DNA of 64,000 nt from contig NC_087066.1 in the NCBI RefSeq assembly GCF_963678635.1, positions 30,013,301 to 30,077,300 on the forward strand, written 5' to 3'. The position numbers were made by a program, and so were the translations under genes. Under the pieces are notes generated by a model that saw nothing but the letters and a program-made list of their open reading frames with translations, searched no databases and was not told where the DNA came from. Source of the DNA: Symsagittifera roscoffensis (Eukaryota > Xenacoelomorpha > Acoela > Convolutidae). Of the stretch, positions 1 through 9,499 are shown piece by piece; position 1 is the first letter of the stretch; the number at the start of each line of letters is the position of its first letter.

Positions 1-1202
1 TTTGAATTTTAGGACATTAATTCTTGGCAGAACGACTCAAAAATGTGTCTAAGGCGCCTTTGGCGCCAATTTAAATTAATTTTGAGGCAAGAGAGCACGC
101 CGAAAAAACTTGATTTTTAATCATAACCTTCCAAATATGCTCAAAACGTCTTTTTTGGCTGGCTATCTCAGTATTAGCTTGCGTTCCAAAATGTCTGGTC
201 CAAATAGGTTTTTATGTGATTTGGGAGACCTAAAAAAGGGTCATCAAAATTTTCCTAGTAGTTCTAAAATCCGCAACTCCTTGCCCATGGTTATTATTAG
301 GAAATTTTGTAGAAAAAAATGTCAAAAAAAATTAATTGAACCTGGAATCAATGCTGGTTTTGAGTTAATAATGTCAATTTGTTCTGATCAGAAGAGAGTT
401 AGAAGAGCCACTAATTCATCAGAAATATCTTGCAAAATAGGAACCATTACAGGTCAAAAATTGATATTTTCGACTAGCACTGGGGAATATGTTCCGTTTT
501 AGTGTATGCTAGCAGAGCCATCATGGCGTATCTGAGCGGAAACGAGCAGGCACCAAACACCAACGCATCATCGGGTAATTATATCCAACAGCTTAGACAT
601 CTCTGTCCATAGAAGGAAGTCACATAGGAAACACAGTTGGCCAGTAGTATCTGGATTGACTTCCGCGGTATCAGACAGGATAATCCTTTGATAAACCATG
701 GCTGAAAAGGTTGCCTGCTAAGAATAAAATTGCGTTTGAATAAAGTCCGCGTGCCTTGAATCAAAAATGGATGATTTCTAAGTTTCATGTCAAGTTGCAA
801 AAAAGAGCAACAATATGTGATGCTTATACGTGCTGCTTGCTCGTAAAAACTAAGGTTTTCTCATTCGAACTCTGTAGATAATCCTGGTTTCAGATTTTGG
901 TTTATATCGGTCACTCTACTATTAGAAATTTTGCATATTTTTTTGTTTGTATAAGTAAGTTTTAAACATTCAAATTCAGGGTTTTTTTTAATGACTAATA
1001 CATCAGTATTTGAAGATATTATTTGATAGTTACATCACAAATGCATTATAAATCATATTCGTAGAAGATTGTGCACAAAGTTGTTTGATTTCTTTCAGAT
1101 TATTCAGTCAGGATTTTTCGTTTATCATAGTACTTGCCGTTTGAAAGGTTTCAAATCTGAACAGTAGATGTTCAGTCGTTTCAAAACCTTCGTCGCAGTA
1201 GC
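1..1202. other. Upstream intron, nothing assignable
   Basis: AT-rich sequence. ORFs of 130 codons (110-502, +) and 73 codons (579-800, -) exist but show no recognisable motif or coding texture. The minus-strand segment around 560-800 may be decayed coding sequence of a retroelement, which I cannot support. Confidence 0.4.
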
Positions 1203-1238
1203 TCCTTAATAAACCAAGGTGGTGTTTAACTTATTATT

Positions 1239-2366
1239 GTTCCGACTTTCGATACGAAAGTAACGGAATATTTGTGCTCGGGGTGGGTTTTTTTTTCTTC
1301 AGACAAATTTCGACTTTTTAACTAGCCATTTTTGACGGAACTTTTAAAATATCATTCAAAAGGTATTGTTGTCCTGAGCTTAAATTTGAAAAAATATTTC
1401 ACCTGTGATCATTTTTTGTAAAGTTATGAAAGTTTAAAGATTGCCATTTTGGCCATTTTGACCAATTTGGGACAATTAACGCGCGATATAATTCGCGCTA
1501 TTAACGCGTAAGCGGAGATATAATCCGTCTTATAAATCGTTCCAAATTGGTTGAACGAAGCTTATTTGGCATAATTGATTTGTTACAAGGAGCGAAATCT
1601 ATCTTTTTGTGTTTTATATGGCGTTTGGGGGGATGATTTTCATAAAAAAATTCAAAAAAAAGTTTTCGCTTTATTTTGTTTCATTTAATTTTTTTAATGT
1701 TATTACTGCTCCTCCATAAACCTTAAAAGGCAGTCGGAAATATTTTATGGTCGTTGGCATCATAACTAAAAGGGCTTTGAAACGATTCATCACTCGACGC
1801 ATTTCGATGATTATCTGTGGTACTTGATTTTGCGTGAAAAACAAAAAGAACAAGACTGCTCGTATCGAGTGTTCCGATTACCTTTTAAGGTTTTATGGAG
1901 CAGTAATAACATTAAAAAATTAAATGTAATAAAATAAAATGAATTTTTTTTCTAAAATTTGAAATTTTTTAATGAAAATCATCCCCCCACACGCCATATA
2001 AAGTACGAAAAGATAGATTTCGTTCCTTGTAACAAATCAATTATGGCAAATAAGCGTCGTTCAATCAATTTGGAACGATTAAAAGGACGGATTAAATCTC
2101 GTTTACGCGTTAATAGCGCGAATGATATTGCGCGTTAATTGTCCCAAATTGGTCAAAATGGCAATCTTTAAACCCTCATAATTTTACGAAAAATGATCAC
2201 AGGTGAAATATCTTTTGAAATTTAAGCTCAGGACAACAATACCTTTCGAATGATATAAAAAAAATTCCGTCAAAAATGGCTAGTTAAAAAGTCGAAATTT
2301 GTCTGAAGAAAAAAAAACCCACCCCGAGCAAAAATATTCCGTTACTTTCTTATCGAAAGTCGGAAC
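1239..2366. mobile_element. Two Helentron-like copies arranged as a 1.1-kb hairpin
   Basis: The left copy (about 1239-1741) reads outward on the + strand and the right copy (about 1849-2366) on the - strand. They are separated by about 107-125 bp of unique sequence. The right copy has lost the CAGGGC..GCCCTG hairpin near 1862. Both carry the internal blocks CGCGTTAATAGCGCG-like and CACACGCCATATAA-like. About 36 bp of flanking sequence (1203-1238 and 2367-2401) is also inverted, so the palindrome spans 1203-2401. Confidence 0.75.
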
Positions 2367-2435
2367 AATAATAAGTTAAACACCACCTTGGTTTAATAAG
2401 GAACTTCCGTTTTTAACATTTCTTTGAATTTAAAC

Positions 2436-2796
2436 TGGGAAATCGAAAAAACACCTTAACCATTGCAATATACGATATAGCTTAAACGTGAAAAAATTCA
2501 TTTGTTAAACATGCAAAACTAATACGTTGATAAAGCTTAAACATGGCGAGATAGTGAAATTAATGACCTTGCGAAAAACTAATTGAAAATTTTTCTTAAG
2601 CATTGCAATATATGATATAGCTTAAACATGAAAAAATTCTTTCGTTAAACACGCAAAATTATGCTTAAACATGGGAGATAGCTGTCACTCGGATTTAAAT
2701 TACGAACCCTGTAATTGAGTGCTGTCAGAGTACACTCAAAGAATAGTTTTTTGAGTTGTTGAAAGTTCGAAGCACCGGAGGTGCGGTACACGCTAG
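2436..2796 (+). mobile_element. Rearranged Helitron fragment with intact 3' terminus
   Basis: It ends GCACCGGAGGTGC (hairpin GCACC-GGA-GGTGC, 2771-2783), then GGTACACG and CTAG|T at 2793-2797. The 3' part (about 2695-2796) matches the 3' end of the copy at 29655-31769. The preceding segment (2443-2690) is the family's 5' region (GTTTAAGC blocks) in inverted orientation, so the copy is internally rearranged. Confidence 0.7.
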
Positions 2797-3235
2797 TTTT
2801 CATTTATTAAGTTTCCTGCTGCAGTTTTGCATTGAAACGTGTTCGCTGTGATTTTAAGCAACGAAAAAGGGTTAATTGGAGATTAAAATATAGAACATTG
2901 AATATCCCATTTTTACGCTATGATCAGGGATCCGTCACTGATGCCCTGTGCTTCTCCGACACACCGAAATAGCTACCTAGCCACTAGGCTTCGGCGTCAG
3001 TGAGTAAACAGTTAATGCGGTAAAGAGTTAATGCGGGTGCTCTCGGATTCTCAGTTGATCCAATTTAAATTTAAAGTCTACTTTAAAAAGTTTAGAATCA
3101 AAGAGTTAAATAAACCAAAGAAAGTATATTTTTTGTACGATTTCATCGTTCACGAGAAAGAGCGAAAAATTAAAGCGACAGTAAAACGATAAGCCAGGTC
3201 TTTAAACGAATTCAGGTAGATTTTGCGTTCTATAG

Positions 3236-3401
3236 GTGAATTCGGGAAGAATTTGCTGCTGTGTTTGGAAGTGATATGCTCAGCGAGCAAACAGGTCACA
3301 GATGAGATGGTACAATGCAACTTACCATCCACGCTGGTGAAGTGTATCTACATCTTCTACGATCTTCCACCCACTCAGAACAGCTTGGAGGGATGTGAGA
3401 G
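3236..3401 (+). CDS. WDFY3: WDFY3 exon 1 of window (N-terminal ALFY region)
   Basis: Encodes residues 1-54 (starts EFGKNLLLCLEVICSAS, ends NSLEGCE). The segment LPSTLVKCIYIFYDLP is close to the human LPSTLVKCLYLFFDLP-type motif, which anchors it in the N-terminal helical region. The acceptor is the TATAG ending at 3235. A TTCAG at 3211-3215 was rejected because an in-frame TAG follows at 3217-3219. The exon starts with two bases of a split codon, so an upstream exon must exist outside the window. Donor is AG|GTAAAC. Confidence 0.93.
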
Positions 3402-3661
3402 GTAAACTGGATTATAATAAGTTATCGACATACTCGTTTGTTTTTCTTTAATTTCAATTCCAAACACCTATAGAGAATCATGTATCAGAAACCTATATAT
3501 ATATATTAAAATAAATCTATTTTGGAGTGAAATTAATTTTGGATTTTATTTTTGATGATTCACGGTTTCGATGAAAAAATTTTGTGATAAATAATTGGCA
3601 GTCGAAATTGGACGACTGCTCGAAATGTTTTGACGAAAGAAAGCAGCAATTTTTTGTTCAG

Positions 3662-3902
3662 ACTAGCAGTGAAAGAATCAATCCGTCACATGCTCTCCCA
3701 ACTCCTGCGCTACCACAGAGCCACTGAGGAACTGATGAATGGGGAGGACTTGGCTCTGCTGATCACATCAGTGGCCAACTTCTGTCCCCCTCACAATGTG
3801 ATGTGGAGGGAGACTGCCTCTTCTGCTCTCACTACTCTGAGTGTGAATGCACTGACGCCAAGTGTGATTAACTACATAAGGAGGAAGGAGTGTATAAGAC
3901 AG
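3662..3902 (+). CDS. WDFY3: WDFY3 exon 2 of window
   Basis: Residues 55-135. Acceptor TTGTTCAG at 3661, donor CAG|GTAATA at 3903. The segment ITSVANFCPPHNVMWRE matches the family position of ITSWCPPYNLPWRK, and INYIRRKECI matches the VKYIHEKECL position. It is helical, with no catalytic role expected. It joins exon 1 through a split Arg codon and ends in phase 0. Confidence 0.95.
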
Positions 3903-4465
3903 GTAATAGTGTCCTCAGTTAATTCATTGTTTAGGTTTCAAAAATGATGAAAATCTTGAACTTGGCTAATATGATAACTCCTAGTTAGCGTTAGCCTGAT
4001 TGTTATTTTCAACATTGGATTCTTTTCGCGTTCTAATTCCGCAACAACCGTTTTATTTTAAAACAGTGAATTGCAGATATATAATTGCCTTAATTCTAAT
4101 TTTCACTTGGGAAATTGTCCTTCCTAACAGATTTTTTTTGGAAATGAAGACAGGTTAATTTTACCTGAGTTGTAATTTAATGAAATTTAAAACTAAATTT
4201 AAAGGTGATGTTATTTCATATCTCAGCCCATTTCAATTGAGAGTTAGAACTTAGGATACTTATAATAATGATCTATATTTGTAATCGAGAACACGAAATT
4301 TTTCTTCTGTCTATAAAATATTCCGAGCAATAATGTTCGGTTTTGCTTCCTAGAACGAATAAGTGGTGCTATAATTAAACTTTTGAACTTGTCGGTAGTC
4401 AAGTTTTTTCTGTAATTTGTGAGTCACGAGATACTCAACCTGAAAAGCCTTCTTTCGGTTGTTAG
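3903..4465 (+). other. Intron 2, no further feature seen
   Basis: AT-rich intronic sequence between exons 2 and 3. I see no repeat shared with the rest of the window, no RNA gene and no convincing extra exon. Confidence 0.6.
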
Positions 4466-4632
4466 TGCATTGAGAAGATGAGGGAGATAGGCCAGTTTTC
4501 TCCCCTGGAAATAGTGGAGATGTTTGTGACCCTCTTCTGCCTTCTGAAAGACTCCGCCGCACTCAGTGTGAAGCTGCTGGAGGACTTCGAACGACACAAG
4601 GGATACGAGTTCCTCAAGGAGTTCTTAGTCAA
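4466..4632 (+). CDS. WDFY3: WDFY3 exon 3 of window
   Basis: Residues 136-190 (CIEKMREIGQFSPLEIVEMF...). The motif SPLEIVEMF is shared with human WDFY3 (LSPLEIVEMF), which fixes the frame. The acceptor is GTTAG at 4461-4465. The donor is AA|GTGCGC, a weak non-consensus GT site, chosen because the split Lys codon (AA+G) rejoins exon 4 in frame. Confidence 0.92.
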
Positions 4633-4906
4633 GTGCGCTCTTTTTTTTTTTTAGAAATTACTCCTCATTTTCTGATTTCCTTGTCCACCTATTCATCGTC
4701 AATGTGAATTCCTCGTCAATCCTTGCACTACTTTATTTTACCAACTAAATTTAAAGATTCAGCATTAAATTACCGATATTCAATGAGCGGTTATTTTTGT
4801 AATCACATAATTTCGTGAGCATTTCAAATAAAAAGTGAAACAGTAATAAGAACAACATGCATATAAAAATTGAAAATCAAGCTCTGAATTCCATCTTTAT
4901 GCTCAG

Positions 4907-5073
4907 GATGGACCGGTATGAGTGTGAGGCGAATATAGACGCCACTATCCGCACCCTCGCTCTCTCCATCCTCTCTCTAGTCTACTGTGGGGAGAGTGAA
5001 TTGAAGCCACCCTCTGACCTCGAGATCCAATTCTCACTCCCTGACTTCTCAATTCCACAGCCTAGCAACAGAG
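4907..5073 (+). CDS. WDFY3: WDFY3 exon 4 of window
   Basis: Residues 191-246. It contains YCGESELKPPSD and LPDFSIPQP, matching human YGVSELKPAG and LPGFAVPQP. Acceptor GCTCAG at 4901-4906, donor GAG|GTGAGC. It ends with one base of a Gly codon completed in exon 5, 6.6 kb downstream. Confidence 0.95.
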
Positions 5074-6394
5074 GTGAGCTGCGGTTCTCTAAGTTGAGTT
5101 TTGTTAATTAAAGCAATTAGTTGAATTTAGACTCTTTGAGAGCCATGTTTGCTTGAAATTGATGATAATTTTTCTGTTTCTTTGTAGTCAAAATGCAAGT
5201 AAATTTCACTATTTTCACTTGCTACGAGAGTTGATACCTGTTAAACCTAAATTAAAGTACTGTAAATTATCTGATCTTCTACCTGATTGACGAAGATCTC
5301 TTTTAAATTATGCATCCAGCGCACTGAAAAGGAACAGCAATGTGTTGTGAACCTAAATAGCTTGCTTCTATTTGATTGTTTTGACCGGCTTTTAAGGTGG
5401 CCCGCCGTCGATGATACGGAAAATGACCAAAAACTCCAAAGGTGAGACTACTCCTCAAGGTTTAAGGCAGAGGCTATTTCAACTTGAATCATAGATAAGT
5501 GTCATTTCCATGACATCATAGAATTCATTTCTTGGAATTGAAAAACTCAAATAGTTTTTATATCTTCCAATAATAAGTTTTGCTGTCTAATACAATTGTG
5601 TTAATAGTTTTGAATATTATATATTGACGGTGAAAATCGATGCGAATGATCAAAAAGTGACCAAAAACAATATTAAAGATCTGTTTTATATTTCATAGTC
5701 ATTTTAAGTATCTTGTCGAATATTGCCCTCAATCACTGATCATGACTTCGAATTTACATCCACGATTCCATTAGTTGGTATTGGCAATGGATAAGATTCG
5801 TAGAAAATTAAATATGTGTTTGATGACTGTTGGTTCGTTTTGCTGTTTGAAAACTGACAAAGATGAAGGTCAACCTGACTGAAGATCGGCTGCAATAATC
5901 AGAGGAACAACTGATTCAATTCGACTGAAATTTTTTTTATCTTTCCCTCTTGTTTACAATATGTTTCAAATTGCTCAATAAACAAAACAAATGAACATAA
6001 CAAGTAAATCAGGACCCTCATGAGTTCATATGTTGAAAAAAGCATAGTTTCGATATTGGATATAAAGCAACTATATTGGAATTTAGCTCCTCTCTTCACA
6101 TATGGTACGTTGCACACTCATCGAAATACCTGAATCATGTGAGGTCGGTTAATATTAACTCAAAGCTTCAGATCTCTGAAACTTTTTTGGGGTTTTATGC
6201 TTGGTAGCAGTAGCATCTATCTATGGTGAAGGTGTATTTGCAGCACAAGGGCTTTTGCAGTGACCACTCTCGAAAATTATTAAGAGCTTATGATTTCGGT
6301 GATCTTGTCTTCCGGTTTGATATCAGCAGCGAAATATGCCCGACTGGCTCGAGTGCTGTTTTTTGCCGGTTTTTAAAAATTAATCTACCCTTGC

Positions 6395-6720
6395 CGAGTC
6401 TTGTTATCGGGAACTAGACTTTTTCACCTAAACAACACGTACAAATGTGTAAGAAATTGATTTTGCTTTATTATTGATCCTTAAAAACTATCAGTTCCAT
6501 TCCCTCTAAGGTTTGGGGTTCGAGTCCCGGCGGGACCTTGTTTTTTTTCAGTATGTATGAAATTGAACAAAAATCCGATAAAAACTGTTTTGTCAGCTTA
6601 TTCTTTTTCTGGTTATATTATGTCGGCTTATTTACAACATCACGGATTTGCCTTGTGCTCAGAGCTGTTTTCCTCGTAGTTGGAAGTGTTGTTGATTCCT
6701 CGAATTTTGAACTGTTATTG
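6395..6720 (+). repeat. Composite interspersed repeat with tRNA-like core (family E)
   Basis: A conserved 5' module (ACTAGACTTTTTC region, 6395-6440) is followed about 100 bp later by a tRNA-like 3' half. That half (6500-6538) has a Pol III B-box-like GGTTCGAGTCCCG and then a T-run. A third module mentions TATTTACAACATCACG (about 6628-6645). The same order recurs at 20533-20840, 44645-45240 and in part at 45793-46075. The acceptor stem does not pair, so this is a tRNA-derived repeat and not a tRNA gene. Confidence 0.6.
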
Positions 6721-6739
6721 AAATACAGTGTCAGGACTA

Positions 6740-6861
6740 TTTGCCCCAAGTCAATTGGCCCTATGCCAATTTGTCCTATACTAACTTGCCCTACATGGCA
6801 ACTTGTCCTATGCCAACTTGCCCCACATGAAATTTTGTCCTATGCCGTTTTGTCCCATACT
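6740..6861 (+). repeat. Degenerate 15-17 bp minisatellite
   Basis: About eight units built on TTGCCCTATGCCAAC with variants such as TTGTCCTATGCCAAC and TTGCCCCACATGAAAT. It is directly visible as alternating TTGYCCYAY and CAAY blocks and lies within intron 4. Confidence 0.75.
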
Positions 6862-7161
6862 GAACACTTTTACTTGATTCTTTGATGTTCAAATTGAGGA
6901 CCAGCAAGTGCTAATGTACACTGGACTCGTTTTGAGATAACAAAAGACTCTAATCGGAAATTATTGAAGCTGAGCCTAAAAAACCAAAAATTTTGGTAAT
7001 TACACGCCAAAATTTGACAATAATCCACAATTAGCGCCTTTGAAACAAAATGAAACACGACTATTCTTTCATTTTGCTTCATTGTATACTATTTTGTTCT
7101 ACACATCCAACATAAATACTATGAGTCAACTTACGTAGGGAATATCTCAAAGAAATAATGA

Positions 7162-7452
7162 ACGCTAATTTTTGACGGACATGATTTCACAAAAAAGCCA
7201 ACGACAAAAACTACTGAGCACTGGAGATGCGCAAGATACAGTTCACACAAATGCCGCATGCTTGCCGTCACAGCAGGAGATGAACTCGTATCAACAAAAA
7301 ATGAGCACAGCCACTATGTTAGACGTGGGAAAATTGAGGCAAACCAGATCATGCATCAAATGAAAAAAGAGGCCAGGAAGCAAATTGTACCTGTTAATAG
7401 TAGTATAATTGCCACTTGTCTCCGAGAAGTAACAGATGAGAAAGCTGTTTAA
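7162..7452 (+). pseudogene. FLYWCH zinc-finger ORF, likely MULE transposon remnant
   Basis: An open frame of 96 codons between an upstream TGA (7159-7161) and TAA (7450-7452). It reads LIFDGHDFTKKP, then TEHWRCARYSSHKCRMLAV and STKNEHSHYVRRGK. The W-R-C, K-C-R and H-S-H spacing is that of a FLYWCH zinc finger (one strand pair, then C..C and H.H zinc ligands). It is followed by a basic helical stretch ending RKQIVPVNSSIIATCL. FLYWCH domains often sit at the N-terminus of MULE-type transposases. No transposase core is seen downstream and the first ATG (7258) falls inside the finger. It is therefore most likely a transposon fragment, or less likely an exon of an unrelated gene. Confidence 0.55.
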
Positions 7453-7714
7453 TTATCCTTTCCCTGTCGTGCAGCAATAAACAGAACTCTTAACCGCCAG
7501 AAACAGAAGATTTTTGTTTATTCGTGCGTTTTTTTTTCGCTTAAAAGCTTTCATCGGCGAAAAGCTAATTGCTCAATTTTTATAACAGCAATTTCTAAGG
7601 CATATTTTTTGTTTTCGACTCATTGGGCGTCTAAGGTAATGTCAGCTTGGTTGCATATCGGCAAATCTTGTAAGCTTCTATATGTACAGCTGGTGGTTGT
7701 TTATCGAATTGAGA

Positions 7715-7955
7715 TTTAATCCGTCTTAGAAATCGTTCCTAGTTAGTTTAAACTGGCTATTTGCCATAATTGCTATTTAATGTGAGGGAAATCTCTCACT
7801 TTGTAGTTTATATGGTTTGATTTTTAAAAAAAATCTCAAATTTTAGAATTTGTTTTTGAAAAATGCATCAAAATTTATAAAGAGAACACTGTTTCATAGA
7901 ACTGATAGGGCAGTGAGAACCTTTAGGGCTTCGCCCTGATACGAGTAGTCTTGTT
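7715..7955 (+). mobile_element. 5'-truncated Helentron-like element with intact 3' end
   Basis: A diverged copy of the family best seen at 8960-9488. It ends with the hairpin AGGGCTTCGCCCT (7926-7938), then GATACGAGTAGT and a CTTGTT terminus. The 5' half with GTTCCGACTTTCG is missing. A copy of family D begins immediately after the 3' end. Confidence 0.6.
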
Positions 7956-8070
7956 TCTGTTTCCTTGCGTCCATTACTCTTTTCCAACTGCCAGTTGGCT
8001 AATTTTGCTAGCTGGCAATGCTACGCTTGCATCGTATCGCAACTCCGCTTTGTCTGTGTTAATTTTGTTT
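7956..8070 (+). repeat. Family D interspersed repeat copy
   Basis: It contains the family signature TTCCTTGCGTCCATTACTC, then CCAACTGCCAGTTGG, then the 3' block ACGCTTGCATCGTATCGCAA and CTCCGCTTTGTCTGTGTTAA. The same signature recurs more than a dozen times in this window, always in introns. I cannot assign it to a known superfamily. Confidence 0.6.
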
Positions 8071-8512
8071 GAATTGTATCCTACCACATTTAAGCGTTGT
8101 TTGCAAGGTTTAAGCTCCTAAATTTATTGTGTTCGTTTTGATTCTTTTGCTTGTTAAGTTCACTTTCCTGATTTGAATTAGTGGATCTCTTCTTTTTTTT
8201 GAGCTTTCGAAAGGAGATCAGATAATTCAGATGCTGTTGTAGTTCACGTTGAGGTGTGATGTAGCTGCAATTATATAATAAGTAAAAATGAGAACTGTTA
8301 CATTTTTCATACTAGATTCGGTTATGGTCATCAGATCGTAAGCTGCAACTGTTACCGCCAAACTTTGGCTACAGCAGAGACTTAAAAAGCACGAGCGCTT
8401 TCAATTCAAACAAAACCACATTTCTTTTAGGTAGTTACAAGACTTTATTCCGTTATTAGATCATGTTGTACAAATGACAGATCAAACAAAACTCAATTTC
8501 ATCTCAATTTTC

Positions 8513-8704
8513 CTACTTAGCACATCTTTCCATCCGTTGAGCGTGTAGGTCAAAATATTCAAAAAACTGGCGCTTTAATGTCTCATCAGAGCTAGTACAG
8601 ACCCTAACTTTACGGTTTTTGATTGCACCAAATCTACGAAGAGTCGCTCTATACCTTAGTCTTAAAAATATATCGATATTGTCTGTTTTTCCATTGCAAC
8701 TCAA
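8513..8704 (-). CDS. Possible minus-strand terminal exon, unidentified
   Basis: Opposite-strand ORF ending in a TAG at 8513. It has a fairly protein-like composition (NIDIFLRLRYRATLRRFGAI, then TLKRQFFEYFDLHAQRM). An AATAAA signal on the same strand lies at 8446-8451, about 60 nt past the stop. Only a TTG opens the frame upstream, so if real it would be a 3' exon with a CACAG-type acceptor near 8719. I do not recognise the protein. It may be chance or a decayed insert. Confidence 0.22.
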   Translation of the reverse strand: MSCNGKTDNIDIFLRLRYRATLRRFGAIKNRKVRVCTSSDETLKRQFFEYFDLHAQRMERCAK

Positions 8705-8959
8705 TTTTTTACTGTGATGATAATCAATTCATAATTTAACTTGAAAAATAAGGCAGTTGTTTTCAATTCTGCGAGGAAAGACAATCTGTTTTCTACAGCT
8801 AGTCAAATGCTATAGAATATATCACGATAAGCAGTAAATTTATCAATATTTGGAAAAACTTTTATCAATACAAGTTTCTGGTAGCCGAAATCAACCTATT
8901 TGTTCTTGTGCGAGTCGATTTATTTTATCTCTGAGATTCGACTTTCGTTGTTTAAGAGT

Positions 8960-9488
8960 AACACGACTGCTCGTATCAGGGCGAAGCCCTGATTGTTCCG
9001 AATGCCTTTTAAGGTTTATGGAGCAGCAGTAATAACATAAAAATTAAATGAAAATAAAAAAAGAAAAATTTTTTTTCTAAAATTTGAAATTTTTTATGAA
9101 AATCATCCCCCCACACGCCATATAAAGTACAAAAGGATAGATTTCGTTCCTTGTAACAAATCAATTATGGCAAATTAGCTTCGTTCAACCAATTTGGAAC
9201 GATTTATAAGACGGATTAAATCTCCGCATACGCGTTAATAGCGCGAATTATATCGCGCGTTAATTGTCACAAATTGGTCAAAATGGCAATCTTTAAACCC
9301 TCATAACTTTACGAAAAATGATCACAGGTGAAATATCTTTTCAAATTTAAGCTCAGGACAACAACGGCTTTCGAATGATAAAAAAATTCCGTCAAAAATG
9401 GCTAGTTAAAAAGTCGAAATTTGTCTGAAGAAAAAAAAACCCACCCCGAGCACAAATATTCCGTTACTTTCGTATCGAAAGTCGGAAC
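8960..9488 (-). mobile_element. Helentron-like non-autonomous element, complete copy
   Basis: On the minus strand the element starts GTTCCGACTTTCGATACG (9488). It ends with a subterminal near-repeat of that end, then the hairpin CAGGGCTTCGCCCTG and a tail ending GACTG..GTGTT (8960). A terminal repeat at one end, a subterminal copy at the other, and a 3' hairpin together are the hallmark of Helentron-type rolling-circle elements and their non-autonomous derivatives. It is about 530 bp and has no coding capacity. Other copies are at 1239-1741, 1849-2366, 7715-7955 and 14976-18956. Confidence 0.65.
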
Positions 9489-9499
9489 AATAATCCATT

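Noticed and set aside
110-502. 130-codon + strand ORF
   Set aside because: No motif, no coding-like composition, no fit to the WDFY3 N-terminus or splice phase.
2929-3005. CTGATG...CGAAAT...GTC spacing suggested a hammerhead ribozyme
   Set aside because: The core lacks A9 after CTGATG, stem II does not abut the core, stem III does not pair and position 2.1 cannot pair with 1.1. Only an imperfect 11-bp inverted repeat (TCACTGATGCC) remains.
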